Part shown: positions 1-10,951 of the stretch, in pieces
Layout of the letters: every line of letters starts with the position of its first letter
How positions within the stretch are numbered: position 1 is the first letter of the stretch
From: Streptomyces gardneri
GTDB taxonomy: Bacteria; Actinomycetota; Actinomycetes; Streptomycetales; Streptomycetaceae
Length of the DNA: 64,000 nt
Direction of reading: 5' to 3'
Assembly (NCBI RefSeq): GCF_006539185.1
Contig: NZ_BJMN01000005.1
Span: forward strand, 372,001-436,000
Position numbers and translations under genes: made by a program
The notes under the pieces: generated by a model
The model's input: only the letters and a program-made list of their open reading frames with translations
Databases searched by the model: none
What the model was told of the DNA's origin: nothing

Positions 1-136
1 CGCATGCGCGCATTATTCCGTACGCCCCCCGCCTGATACGCGCGCCCCGGAGGTGGCGCGTCCCGCACCCTTGACGTCACGGGTGACCGGTCGGAGACTC
101 GTGGAAGCGAGAAACCGAGCGAACGGGTAGGGAATC

Positions 137-247
137 ATGGGACGCACCGGCCGGCGGGACACCGCACACGCCGTGCCCCTCCCGCGCTCCGTGTCCCTCA
201 CCTCGCGGCGCCACATCGACCTGCTGCGGGTCTGCAGCGCCGCGTAG
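137..247 (+). CDS. Putative leader peptide (RRHIDLLRVCSA family)
   Basis: A 36-residue ORF starts at ATG 137 behind an AGGGA ribosome-binding site four bases upstream. Its C-terminus reads TSRRHIDLLRVCSAA then TAG. That ending is the signature of the Streptomyces leader peptides (RRHxDLxRVCSA) found ahead of sulfur and thiol genes, where translation of the terminal Cys region is thought to control the downstream gene. The next gene on the strand, 298 bp on, is glutathione-transferase-like, which fits a thiol link. The intervening 248-544 carries GGTCCG-rich short repeats that could fold, but I could not define a single attenuator hairpin. Family recognition is good; the cysteine-attenuation role is inference. 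Confidence 0.75.
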   Translation: MGRTGRRDTAHAVPLPRSVSLTSRRHIDLLRVCSAA

Positions 248-544
248 TCGCCGTATCCGCCGAGGGGGCCTCCGTGCCCGCTGAGCCCGCCGGCCCAGCC
301 CTTTCGGCTCTGCCTGCCGTCGCTTCGGCACCCGGGTCCGGACACGGACCACTCCCCGGTCCGCCCGCCTCCCCGGCCCGTCCGTCCCGTCGGTCCGTCC
401 CCACGTCGGTCCGTCCGCCTCCTCCTTACCCGTTCCTCTGCTGCCTCGGGGCCCTGCGTGACCGCCGACGCCGTCGTGACGCCACGTCGGCGTCGCCGCC
501 GCGCACCGCCCCGACCCAGCACCGAGCACCCTCCAGGGAGAAGC
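248..544 (+). other. Leader region between leader peptide and GST-like gene
   Basis: No convincing gene is seen here. The stretch is very GC-rich, with recurring GGTCCGTCC/CGTCCGTCC units around 375-420, possible pairing of GGACACGGACC-type segments near 338-365, and the ribosome-binding site of the next gene (AGGGAGAAGC) at its end. It is most simply the untranslated leader following the small peptide. Confidence 0.4.
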
Positions 545-1405
545 ATGTCCGTCGTCCCGTCCTCGCTCCTGCCCGCCTCCTCCGTGCCCGCCTTCCGGGG
601 CCGGATCGGCCGCGACGTGCGCAGCGGCCACTACGCCGTACCGCACCGCTACCGACTCCATCTGGCACCCGCCGGCCCCGGCTGTCTGAGCATCGCCCTC
701 ACCCACGGCCTGCTCGGCCTCGACGACACGCTCCCGCTGACCGTGCTCCCCGGGACCCCCGACACCCCCGACGGCGGATACACCGCACTCCGCCCGCTGT
801 ACGAGGCGAGCGCCCACCTGTACGCGGGGCCGTCCGCCGCGCCCCTCCTGAGCGACGGGTGGACCGGGCGGATCGTCAGCACGCACGTGCCCGACATCCT
901 GCGGGACCTCGCCCTGCGCTTCCGGGGCGAAGGCCCCGACCTGCTGCCCGAGGAGCACCGGGGCGAGATCGAGGCCATCGCCGACCTGTGCGAGCGGAGC
1001 ATCAACAGGGCCGCCCAGCGCGCCGGTGAACTCGGCCTCGACGGTGACGCCGCCCACCACGACCCGCTCGGCGTCCTCTTCGCGGCGCTCGGCTCCCTGG
1101 AGCGGCGCCTCACCGGCAGCCCGTACGTCCTCGGCGACCGCCCGACCGCCGCCGACGTGCAGGTCTGGGTCACCCTCGTCCAGCTCGACACCGTCCACCG
1201 CTGGCATCTGGACGCCGCCGCGATGGACCGGGTCGCCGGACACCCCGCCCTCTGGGCGTACGCCCAGCGCCTGGCCGCCCGACCCGAGTTCGCCCGCCAC
1301 CTCGACATCGACGCCGTACTGCGCCGGCACAGCGCCCACTGCCGCGGCCACGAGGCCGCGGGCGCCGGGATCCGGATCGTGGACTGGTCGGGCGCGTCGG
1401 GCTGA
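545..1405 (+). CDS. Glutathione S-transferase family protein, glutathionyl-hydroquinone reductase-like
   Basis: 286 residues from ATG 545 (AGGGAGAAGC precedes it). The layout is that of ECM4/YqjG-type glutathionyl-hydroquinone reductases: a short thioredoxin-like N-terminal part (YRLHLAPAGPGCLSIALTHG, residues about 36-55), then an all-helical GST C-terminal domain with LGDRPTAADVQVWVTLVQLD near residue 200. Known family members use a CPWA motif for catalysis. Here the aligned positions are GPGC, so the catalytic Cys is replaced by Gly44 and a Cys appears at 47. Actinomycetes use mycothiol rather than glutathione, so the true thiol partner is unclear. It follows a cysteine-type leader peptide. 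The fold is well supported; enzymatic activity is uncertain. Confidence 0.75.
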   Translation: MSVVPSSLLPASSVPAFRGRIGRDVRSGHYAVPHRYRLHLAPAGPGCLSIALTHGLLGLDDTLPLTVLPGTPDTPDGGYTALRPLYEASAHLYAGPSAAPLLSDGWTGRIVSTHVPDILRDLALRFRGEGPDLLPEEHRGEIEAIADLCERSINRAAQRAGELGLDGDAAHHDPLGVLFAALGSLERRLTGSPYVLGDRPTAADVQVWVTLVQLDTVHRWHLDAAAMDRVAGHPALWAYAQRLAARPEFARHLDIDAVLRRHSAHCRGHEAAGAGIRIVDWSGASG

Positions 1406-1429
1406 CGACGGTCGCCTCAGACGGGCGGG

Positions 1430-1480
1430 GCTGCGTCGGACCGGGCGCAGTCGCGTCGGGCCGGGCGCAGCCGCCCCGCG
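1430..1480. repeat. Imperfect ~20-bp tandem repeat between convergent genes
   Basis: Two near-identical copies of TCGGxCCGGGCGCAG (about 1435-1450 and 1455-1470) fill the gap between two converging genes. The first can also fold as CTGCG...CGCAG (1431-1435 with 1446-1450). It may act as a weak bidirectional terminator; no T-run follows. Confidence 0.35.
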
Positions 1481-1483
1481 CTC

Positions 1484-2521
1484 TCAGCCGATGCGGTGGC
1501 CCGCCAGGGGAGCCGTGTCGTCGCCCGTGCCCGCGCGGACCCCGCGCAGGAAGGCCTCCACGGCCTCCAGCGAGCTCGCCGACGGTTCCCACTCCAGCTC
1601 CCGCCGGGCCCGCTCGGTGGCGAGCAGGGGCATGTGCCGCAGTGCGTCGAAGAGCCCGGGGGAGGCGGGGGCGAGCCGCAGGCGCCAGGCCGCCGACAGT
1701 GCGCCGCGTACGGCTCCGGCCGGGACCTTCACGGGCCGGGCGTTCAGCAGCCGGCCGAGGTTGTCGGCGTCGAGCACCGGGTCGGCGGCGAGGTTGAACG
1801 CGCCGCGGACGTCCCGGAGGATCGCCCTCCGGTAGGCGTCGGCGGCGTCCTCGGTGTGCAGGACCTGGAAGCGGAGCCCCTCGAACTCCGGGAGCAGCGG
1901 CAGCAGTTCCGGCCGCATCAGCTGACCGGGGAAGAACCGGCCCGCGAAGATCCGCCGCTGCCCGCTCGCCGACTCCTCCTTGAAGAGGAAGGCGGGGCGC
2001 ATCCGGACCACCCGGGTCAGCGGATGGTCGCGCTCGAAGGTGTCGAGGACCCGTTCCAGATAGGCCTTCTCCCGGGTGTACGCGGCGCCGGGCCAGCCGT
2101 GCGTCGGCCAGGCCTCGGACACCGGCGCGCCGCCCTTCGGGCCGGGGGAGTACGCGCCCACCGAGGAGGCGTGCACCAGGACCGGCACCCGCGCCGCCGC
2201 GACCGCGTCGAAGACGCGCACCGCGCCCAGGACGTTGGTCCGCCAGGTCTCGACCGGATCGTGTGTCGGACCGAAGCGCCAGGCCAGATGCACGACCGCG
2301 TCCGCGTCGGCCACGTACTGGGCGAGCCGGGGCTCGTCCCCCTCCAGGGAGAGGTCGACCTCGGCCCACTCCACGCCGGGCAGCTCCAGGCCGGGCCTGC
2401 GCCGGGCGAGTCCGAGGACGGAGCCGACCCGCGGCTCACGGGACAGCGCCCGCACCAGGCTCGTGCCGACGTTGCCGGTGGCGCCGGTGACGACCACCCG
2501 CTGTTGCGCGCTCGGGTTCAT
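1484..2521 (-). CDS. NAD-dependent epimerase/dehydratase family protein
   Basis: 345 residues from ATG 2521, with GGAGGG upstream. It is an extended short-chain dehydrogenase: the Rossmann motif VTGATGNVGTSLVRAL lies at the N-terminus (TGxxGxxG), VVHLAW follows strand 4, and HASSVGAY then YTREKAYLE give the Ser/Tyr-x3-Lys catalytic set. It is cytosolic, and the substrate is probably a nucleotide sugar or small ketone; nothing nearby specifies it. The length is normal for the family. The upstream neighbour is divergent (2661), so it is probably monocistronic. Family confidence is high; exact reaction unknown. Confidence 0.85.
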   Translation of the reverse strand: MNPSAQQRVVVTGATGNVGTSLVRALSREPRVGSVLGLARRRPGLELPGVEWAEVDLSLEGDEPRLAQYVADADAVVHLAWRFGPTHDPVETWRTNVLGAVRVFDAVAAARVPVLVHASSVGAYSPGPKGGAPVSEAWPTHGWPGAAYTREKAYLERVLDTFERDHPLTRVVRMRPAFLFKEESASGQRRIFAGRFFPGQLMRPELLPLLPEFEGLRFQVLHTEDAADAYRRAILRDVRGAFNLAADPVLDADNLGRLLNARPVKVPAGAVRGALSAAWRLRLAPASPGLFDALRHMPLLATERARRELEWEPSASSLEAVEAFLRGVRAGTGDDTAPLAGHRIG

Positions 2522-2660
2522 GTCTCCGACCCTCCGCCATGGGCGGCGGAACCGCACTCCGGAACCCGCTCCGTCACGCACCGTGTCCGTGCGGGTCGCG
2601 GGCGTGGTCGACGACCTGCAAGATGGAGCGACTCGGGAGCCAGGAGAAGGGAGGAACCCG

Positions 2661-2903
2661 ATGCTGCTGCCCGACGCGAACACGGTCGACCGGCTGCTCC
2701 GGCACTACCGCACCCAGGAGCGGTCCGTGCTCGCCAGGCCGTGCGACCTGTCGGTCCGCCGGCGCTTCGAGGACACGGCGTACACCCTGTGCGTCCTGAT
2801 GGGAGAGCGGACCGCGCACGAGGCGGTCCGTGCCGCCGAGCGGTACGTCGCCCAGGGCCCGCCCGCGCCGACGGAGGCGCTGGGAGGCCTGGCGGGGAGC
2901 TGA
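2661..2903 (+). CDS. DUF5133 domain-containing small protein
   Basis: 80 residues from ATG 2661 with a strong GGAGAAGGGAGG site. The opening MLLPDANTVDRLLRHY and the central YTLCVLMGERTAHEA match the DUF5133 family, small regulatory-looking proteins found in many copies across Streptomyces genomes. The protein is helical and charged with no membrane segment or signal peptide. Its function is unknown. It sits divergent to the epimerase and 150 bp ahead of the UvrA-like gene. Confidence 0.75.
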   Translation: MLLPDANTVDRLLRHYRTQERSVLARPCDLSVRRRFEDTAYTLCVLMGERTAHEAVRAAERYVAQGPPAPTEALGGLAGS

Positions 2904-2927
2904 CCTGCGGTCCGTCAGGAATCGAGA

Positions 2928-2963
2928 AGCGTGGCCGTCGGGCCCCGGTTAGCGTGGCCGTCG
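2928..2963 (+). repeat. 13-bp direct repeat ahead of uvrA-like gene
   Basis: AGCGTGGCCGTCG occurs exactly at 2928-2940 and 2951-2963, a 23-bp period (about two helical turns), 90-125 bp upstream of the UvrA-like start. It could be a tandem binding site for a regulator; no LexA-type box is visible. Confidence 0.4.
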
Positions 2964-3052
2964 TGGGCATCGCGATTTCCCGGGCGCCGGGGACGAAGCG
3001 GTGCAATGATCGCGATGATCATGTATTCGACCCGTCCGACAGAGGAGAAACG

Positions 3053-5458
<2,406 letters not shown>

Positions 5459-5505
5459 CCGCACAGCCGGAGGGGTGTCCGGCCGGATCGGCAAGAGACC
5501 CCCAG

Positions 5506-5534
5506 GGGGTGCCCGGCGGATCAACGGGCACCCC
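5506..5534. terminator. Bidirectional stem-loop between convergent genes
   Basis: GGGGTGCCCG (5506-5515) pairs perfectly with CGGGCACCCC (5525-5534) across a 9-nt loop. It lies 47 bp after the UvrA-like stop and before the converging carboxypeptidase stop. There is no U-tract, as is usual for Streptomyces terminators. Confidence 0.65.
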
Positions 5535-5671
5535 TCCGGCAGCCGGACCGTGCGGCGCCCACCGGACCGTCGCCGATGACGACCGTCCGATGTCTCCAGT
5601 GGCGCCGCACGACCGGCGGTTCGTGACCCCCCGTCCCCCCTTGTGGTCCACCCCTGCCCGCCGGCACGCCG

Positions 5672-6937
5672 TCAGACCCGGTGGGCCGCCCTGCGGCGCA
5701 CGGCCCACAGCGCGAGGGCCGCGGCACAGGCCGAGCCCACCAGCGCCAACGGCAGCCCGGCCGACGGTCCGCCCCCGTCCACGGAGCCCTCGGGGGGCGC
5801 GGCCACCGCCTCCGACCCGGCGCGCGGCGCCCCACCGGCCGCGACGGCGACGTCCTCGTCGACACGGCCGCGGTCACGCGCCGCCTTCACGGCCCGGGTG
5901 CCCGCCTCGGCGGTGGTCTTCTCCGTGCGGTCCGGCAGCAGCGAGCCCACCGGCTGCACCCGCCCCGCCGCCTCGAAGCCCCAGTCGAGCAGCGAGCGCG
6001 CCTCCTCGTAGACGGTGAACCCGCCGCCGCTCTGCGGGTTCATCACCGAGACGACCAGCGTCCGGCCGTCCCTGCGCGCGGCGGAGATCAGGGTGTTGCC
6101 CGCGTTCGTCGTGTAGCCGTTCTTGATGCCGATGAGCCCCGGGTAGCGGTCCACGCCATCCGCGCCCGTCAGGAGCCGGTTGGTGTTGGCGATGCCGTAC
6201 GACCAGGAACCCGCCGGGAAGTCCGCGTACGGCGTGGAGCAGTACCGCGTGAAGGCGGGATCCTGGAGCCCGGCCCGCCCGAAGACCGCGAGGTCGTACG
6301 CGGAGGACACCTGACCCGGAGCGTCGTACCCGTCGGGGGAGACCACATGGGTGTCCCGGGCGCCGAGGGAGCGGGCCTTCTCCTGCATCTGCCGGGACAT
6401 CGACTCCCAGCCGCCGTTCATCGCGGCGAGGACGTGCACGGCGTCGTTGCCCGAGCTGAGGAAGACCCCGTTCCACAGATCCGACACCTTGTACGTGTAC
6501 CCCTCCTTGACCCCGACGAGGCTGCTGCCCTCCCCGATCCCGGTCAGCTCGGAATCGGCCACGGTGTGCTGTTCGGAAGGGTCGTTGTGGGGGAGCGCCG
6601 CGAGCGCGAAGAGCGCCTTGAGAGTGCTGGCCGGCGGCAGCTTGCGGTGGGCGTTCCGCGCGGCGAGGACCTCGCCCGAGGACGCGTCCGCCACCACCCA
6701 CGAGAGCGCGGAGACCTCCGGGACGGAGGGCGCGCCCGGCAGCCGCTGCACCTGCGTGCCCCGCCGGTCGAGCCGCGCGCGGTCGACGAACTTCGGTGCG
6801 GGCGGAGTCGGCTCCGCCAGGGAGGAGCCGGGGGAGAGGGGAGGAGCGGGGGAGGCCGTGGCCGCCGGAGCGGGCAGCACGAACAGCAGCGCCGCGGTAC
6901 CGGCGGCGGCATGACGGACAGCTGACGTGACGATCAT
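5672..6937 (-). CDS. D-alanyl-D-alanine carboxypeptidase (penicillin-binding protein, S11 family)
   Basis: 421 residues. An N-terminal signal segment (hydrophobic to about residue 28, ending ATASP) and a C-terminal TM helix followed by RRR indicate an extracytoplasmic, membrane-anchored enzyme. The S11 serine-peptidase motifs are all present: S104-T-L-K107 (SxxK), S162-G-N (SxN) and K272-N-G (the KTG position, with Asn instead of Thr, as in some relatives). It removes the terminal D-Ala from peptidoglycan pentapeptides and so limits cross-linking. A Pro/Ala linker follows the signal. It is divergent from the NAD-binding membrane protein. Confidence 0.9.
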   Translation of the reverse strand: MIVTSAVRHAAAGTAALLFVLPAPAATASPAPPLSPGSSLAEPTPPAPKFVDRARLDRRGTQVQRLPGAPSVPEVSALSWVVADASSGEVLAARNAHRKLPPASTLKALFALAALPHNDPSEQHTVADSELTGIGEGSSLVGVKEGYTYKVSDLWNGVFLSSGNDAVHVLAAMNGGWESMSRQMQEKARSLGARDTHVVSPDGYDAPGQVSSAYDLAVFGRAGLQDPAFTRYCSTPYADFPAGSWSYGIANTNRLLTGADGVDRYPGLIGIKNGYTTNAGNTLISAARRDGRTLVVSVMNPQSGGGFTVYEEARSLLDWGFEAAGRVQPVGSLLPDRTEKTTAEAGTRAVKAARDRGRVDEDVAVAAGGAPRAGSEAVAAPPEGSVDGGGPSAGLPLALVGSACAAALALWAVRRRAAHRV

Positions 6938-7097
6938 TCAGCCACCGTAGGAAGGAGGGGTGGCCCGCGCAGATCGGAGTGCGCCGACCGGCGTAGAGGT
7001 TCCGGCGTACGGCCGCACGGCGTGCGCCCGCCCGGGGGAGGGCGGTGCCGCTTCGGCACCGGCGACCGCTGTCGGTGCCACAGGGCATCCTGGTGAC

Positions 7098-9275
7098 GTG
7101 CCCTCACACCCGAACCAGACCAACGCCGTTCCGGCCGCGAGCGCCGGTGCCCCACCGGCCGGAGCGCCTCCCGGGGCCGGTCGGCCCGCCGGAGCGCCTC
7201 CCGCCGACGCGGCCGCACGGCCGGTGCCCGGTCCCGCGCGCGCCCCGGGCAGCCCGGCCGGCGGGCCCTTCGGCGCGCCCGCGACCAGGATCGAGCGGCA
7301 GCCCCGCACGGCCCCCGCCGGACACATGATCGTCTGCGGGGACGATGCCCTCGCCCACCGCCTCGCGGGCGAGCTGCACGGGGTGTACGGAGAGCGGGTC
7401 ACCCTCCTCGTACCGGTACGTCCCGACGCCCCGCCCACCCCCACCGCCCGCCCGGGCCGGGCGCTCGCCCTCTTCGGGCGCGTCACCGCCGCCGTCACCC
7501 GCACCACCGCGGCGACCGGGACGGCGACCGCGGGCCCGGCCACGGGCGCGGCCGGAGGCGAGGCGGACGGAGGCGAGCCGGCCGGCACGCTGCGGGTCGT
7601 CGAAGCCGCGGAGGCCGACGACCGGGCCCTCGTGGACGCCGGAGTCGAGCGCGCCGCCGCGCTGGCCCTCGTCCACGACGACGACGAGACCAACATCCGC
7701 GCCGCGCTCACCGCCCGCCGCCTCAACCCCCGCATCCGCCTGGTCATCCGGTTGTACAACCGCAAGCTCGGCCAGCACCTCGAAAACCTCCTCGACCAGG
7801 CGGCGGCCGTCGCCGAGCCCGGCCTCGACCCCGAGAAGCTCGACGCCGCCACCACCGTCCTCTCCGACGTCGACACCGCCGCCCCGGGCCTCGCCGCGGC
7901 GGCCGTCGCGGGCACCAGCAAGGTCGTCCAGGCGGGCGGACTCCTGCTGCACGCCGTCGAGCGCACGCCGCCCGCGGGCGCGGCCCCCGACCCCGGCCGG
8001 TGCACCCTCGCCCTGCTCTCCGCCACGGCGGGCGACCCGGCGGGCTGCGAGGGCTCCGAGCGCAGCGGCGACGACGGCCCGCGCCTCCTGCCCGACGACC
8101 GCACGGTGGCCGCCGCGACCGGTCGAGCCGCCGTCACCCTCGAAGCGGTCACCGCGGCCACCCCGAGCCTCCCGGCGGGCCGCTTCGGCGGCACCGGACT
8201 GCCCGTCGCCTCGCTCTTCTCCCGGCGCCTGCGCTGGTCCCTCGCCGGAGCCGCGTCCGCCGTCCTCGCCCTGGCCCTCGCCTCGACCTTCACCACCGGC
8301 GACCACCCCCTGCACGCCGCCTATCTGACACTCCTCGACATCTTCGCCATCGGCGACCCCGCGGTCGGCGAGTCGACCAGCCGTCAGGTCCTCCAGATCC
8401 TCGCCGGGTTCGTCGGCCTGCTCCTGCTCCCGGTGATCGTCGCCGCCCTCCTCGAAGGCCTCGGCACCTTCCGCACGGCGACCACACTGCGCCGGCCGCC
8501 GCGCGGGCTCCACGGCCACGTCGTCCTCCTCGGCCTGGGCAAGGTCGGCACCCGCGTCCTCGCCCGGCTCCGCCGGATGGACATCCCCGTCGTGTGCGTC
8601 GAGTCCGACCCGGAGGCCCGCGGCATCGCCCTGGCCCGGCGGCTGCGCGTCCCCACCGTCATCGGCGACGTCACGGAGGAAGGCGTCCTGGAGGCCGCCC
8701 GCGTCCACCGGGCCGACGCCCTGCTCGCCCTGACCAGCGTCGACATCACCAACCTGGAGGCCGCGCTCTCCGCCCGCTCCGCCGCCCCCGACCTACGGGT
8801 CGTGCTCCGCCTGTACGACGACGACTTCGCCACCGCCGTCTACCGCACCCTGCGCACCGCCCACCCCGAGGCGCTCACCCGGAGCCGTAGCGTCTCCCAC
8901 CTCGCCGCGCCCGCCTTCGCCGGGGCCATGATGGGCCGCCAGGTCCTCGGTGCCGTACCCGTCGAGCGGCGCGTCCTCCTCTTCGCCGCCGTCGACGTCG
9001 CGGACCACCCCCTCCTGGAGGACCGCACGGTCGCCCAGGCCTTCACACCCGGAGCCTGGCGGGTCATCGCCCTCGACCGCGGCCCCGGTTCGTACGGAGT
9101 CCCGTACGGGGCCGGGGCATCGGCCCAGGACTGGCGCCTCGCCCCGGAGCGGGTCCTCGGCCCGGGCGACCGGGTGATCGTGGCGGCGACCCGCCGGGGC
9201 CTGGCGGAACTCCTGGGCCGCGGCGGGACGACCGGCCGGACCCCGGACAACTCCTCACCCGTGAGCGGAGGTTGA
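7098..9275 (+). CDS. Two-TM membrane protein with two TrkA-type NAD-binding domains (putative ion channel)
   Basis: About 725 residues if GTG 7098 is the start; an earlier GTG at 6960 sits too close to a GGAGG, and ATG 7326 would remove a Pro/Ala-rich leader. The order is: Ala/Pro-rich leader, first Rossmann domain (MIVCGDDALAHRLAGEL, about residue 77), a TM hairpin with a pore-like loop (about 375-460), then a second Rossmann/RCK domain (VVLLGLGKVGTRVLARL, about residue 473). This is the plan of RCK-gated potassium channels, but the TVGYG selectivity filter is absent: the loop reads LLDIFAIGDPAVG. The ion specificity is therefore unknown. It may sense NAD(H). Its start overlaps no other gene and it is followed by a P450. 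Confidence 0.75.
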   Translation: MPSHPNQTNAVPAASAGAPPAGAPPGAGRPAGAPPADAAARPVPGPARAPGSPAGGPFGAPATRIERQPRTAPAGHMIVCGDDALAHRLAGELHGVYGERVTLLVPVRPDAPPTPTARPGRALALFGRVTAAVTRTTAATGTATAGPATGAAGGEADGGEPAGTLRVVEAAEADDRALVDAGVERAAALALVHDDDETNIRAALTARRLNPRIRLVIRLYNRKLGQHLENLLDQAAAVAEPGLDPEKLDAATTVLSDVDTAAPGLAAAAVAGTSKVVQAGGLLLHAVERTPPAGAAPDPGRCTLALLSATAGDPAGCEGSERSGDDGPRLLPDDRTVAAATGRAAVTLEAVTAATPSLPAGRFGGTGLPVASLFSRRLRWSLAGAASAVLALALASTFTTGDHPLHAAYLTLLDIFAIGDPAVGESTSRQVLQILAGFVGLLLLPVIVAALLEGLGTFRTATTLRRPPRGLHGHVVLLGLGKVGTRVLARLRRMDIPVVCVESDPEARGIALARRLRVPTVIGDVTEEGVLEAARVHRADALLALTSVDITNLEAALSARSAAPDLRVVLRLYDDDFATAVYRTLRTAHPEALTRSRSVSHLAAPAFAGAMMGRQVLGAVPVERRVLLFAAVDVADHPLLEDRTVAQAFTPGAWRVIALDRGPGSYGVPYGAGASAQDWRLAPERVLGPGDRVIVAATRRGLAELLGRGGTTGRTPDNSSPVSGG

Positions 9276-9340
9276 TCGTAGGATCTGACCGCCTGCGTGC
9301 CGCACAGGCCCGCCTCCCTCCGCAGTCAGGAGCGCCTTCC

Positions 9341-10591
9341 GTGAACACCCCGCACAGCGCCGCCCCCGGCCGGCCGCCGCACCGCATGGACCCGGCCGGC
9401 GGCTGCCCGCACGCGGCCAACGCCCGGCTCCTCGCCGAGGGCGCCGTGACCCCCGTGATCCTGCCCGGCGAGATCGAGGGCATGGCGGTCCTCGGCCACG
9501 ACGCGCTCCGTGACTTCCTCTCCCACCCCGACGTCGCCAAGGGCGCCCAGCACTTCACCGCCCTCACCGAAGGCCGGATACCCGACGGCTGGCCGCTGCG
9601 CACTTTCGCCACCGTGCCCGGCATGACCACGGCGGACGGCGCCGACCACCGCCGCCTGCGCGCTCTGGTCAGCAGCGCCTTCACCGCACGCCGGGTCGAG
9701 GAGCTCCGCCCGCGCGTCGAGGCCGTCACGGCAGGACTCCTCGACGGACTCGCCGAAGCGGCCCGCGCCGGCGGAGGCGTCGCCGACCTGCGCCGCCACT
9801 ACGCGCTCCCGCTGCCCCTCGGGGTCATCTGCGAACTCCTCGGCGTCGACCCCGCCCACCAGGACCGGCTGCACCACCTGTCCAGCCTCGTCGTCGCCAC
9901 CGACACCGAGCCCGCGCGGGCCGTCGCCGCCAACCGCGAACTCGTCGAGCTCCTCGCCTCCATCGCCGGCGACAAGGCCCGCGCGCCCGGCGACGACCTC
10001 ACCAGCGCCCTTCTCGCGGCCCGGGACGACGGCGGCGACCGACTGAGCCAGCCCGAGCTCATCGGCACCCTGCTCCTGATGATCATCGCGGGCCACGAGA
10101 CCACGCTGAACCTCGTCACCAACGCCGTACGGGCGCTCTGCGGCCACCGCGAACAGCTCGCCCTCGTCCTCGAAGGCCGGGCCGCGTGGGCGGACGTGGT
10201 GGAGGAGACCCTGCGCTGGGACAGCCCGGTCAGCTACTTCCCGTTCCGCTACCCCACCCGCGACCTCACCGTCGACGGCACCCTCATCCCCCAGGGCACC
10301 CCCGTCCTCGCCGGCTACTCGGCGGCGGGCCGCGACGCCAAGGCCCACGGCCCGGACGCCGACCGCTTCGACATCACCCGCGGCACGGCGACGAAGCACC
10401 TCTCGCTCGGCCACGGCCCCCACTACTGCCTGGGCGCCCCGCTCGCCCGCATGGAGGCCGCGATCGCCCTGGAGGCGCTCTTCACCCGCTTCCCCGACCT
10501 GGACCTGGCCGTCCTGGACAGCGAGCTGACCCGCCACGCGGGCTTCGTCGGCAACAGCGTCCGCACCCTCCCGGTCCGCCCGACCCCCTGA
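9341..10591 (+). CDS. Cytochrome P450
   Basis: 416 residues from GTG 9341 (CAGGAG upstream). It is a soluble class I bacterial P450: I-helix AGHETT (about 249-254, giving the acid-Thr oxygen-activation pair), ExxR motif E289-T-L-R292, and the heme loop LGHGPHYCLGAPLARME with ligand Cys363. It resembles CYP105/107-type enzymes and needs ferredoxin and a reductase, neither of which is adjacent. No polyketide or peptide synthase genes lie nearby, so it is more likely catabolic or orphan than part of an antibiotic cluster. Confidence 0.92.
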   Translation: MNTPHSAAPGRPPHRMDPAGGCPHAANARLLAEGAVTPVILPGEIEGMAVLGHDALRDFLSHPDVAKGAQHFTALTEGRIPDGWPLRTFATVPGMTTADGADHRRLRALVSSAFTARRVEELRPRVEAVTAGLLDGLAEAARAGGGVADLRRHYALPLPLGVICELLGVDPAHQDRLHHLSSLVVATDTEPARAVAANRELVELLASIAGDKARAPGDDLTSALLAARDDGGDRLSQPELIGTLLLMIIAGHETTLNLVTNAVRALCGHREQLALVLEGRAAWADVVEETLRWDSPVSYFPFRYPTRDLTVDGTLIPQGTPVLAGYSAAGRDAKAHGPDADRFDITRGTATKHLSLGHGPHYCLGAPLARMEAAIALEALFTRFPDLDLAVLDSELTRHAGFVGNSVRTLPVRPTP

Positions 10592-10609
10592 CGACCCGCC
10601 GCCGAAGCG

Positions 10610-10855
10610 CTACCCACTCCTCCCCCACACACTCGCGGGGGAGGCCCGCAGCGAGGAGACGAGGCGCAACAACCGGTCCTCGTTCCCCGAAAGGCCCGCC
10701 GCGCGAAGGGCCTCGTCGGCCTCCGCCATCGGATGGGTGAGCATCACCCCGGCGTACGGGGCGAGCTGCGGATCGGTCAGCACGGCCTGTGTGGACTCCA
10801 GTAGCCGCAGGTACGCCTGGGCCGCGGCGCGCTCGGTGGCGGTCATCGTGATCAT
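10610..10855 (-). CDS. Small hypothetical protein
   Basis: 81 residues from ATG 10855, chosen because GGGAG lies seven bases upstream. The sequence is helical and Ala/Leu-rich (TATERAAAQAYLRLLEST, then a low-complexity Ser-rich end) with no Cys cluster, signal peptide or membrane segment. Its size and style recall the many small orphan regulators of Streptomyces, but I do not recognise a domain. It is in the same direction as the NUDIX gene, 97 bp downstream of it. Confidence 0.55.
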   Translation of the reverse strand: MITMTATERAAAQAYLRLLESTQAVLTDPQLAPYAGVMLTHPMAEADEALRAAGLSGNEDRLLRLVSSLRASPASVWGRSG

Positions 10856-10951
10856 GTCGGGCTCCCTCTCGACAGGTCTACGCCCACCACCCTCTCGCAC
10901 GGGTCTGACAATGGGGGTGAGGGGCCGTCCCCCTGACCTGCCGGACAGGCC

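Noticed and set aside
9341-10591. P450 as part of an antibiotic gene cluster
   Set aside because: No synthase, ferredoxin or tailoring partner lies nearby.
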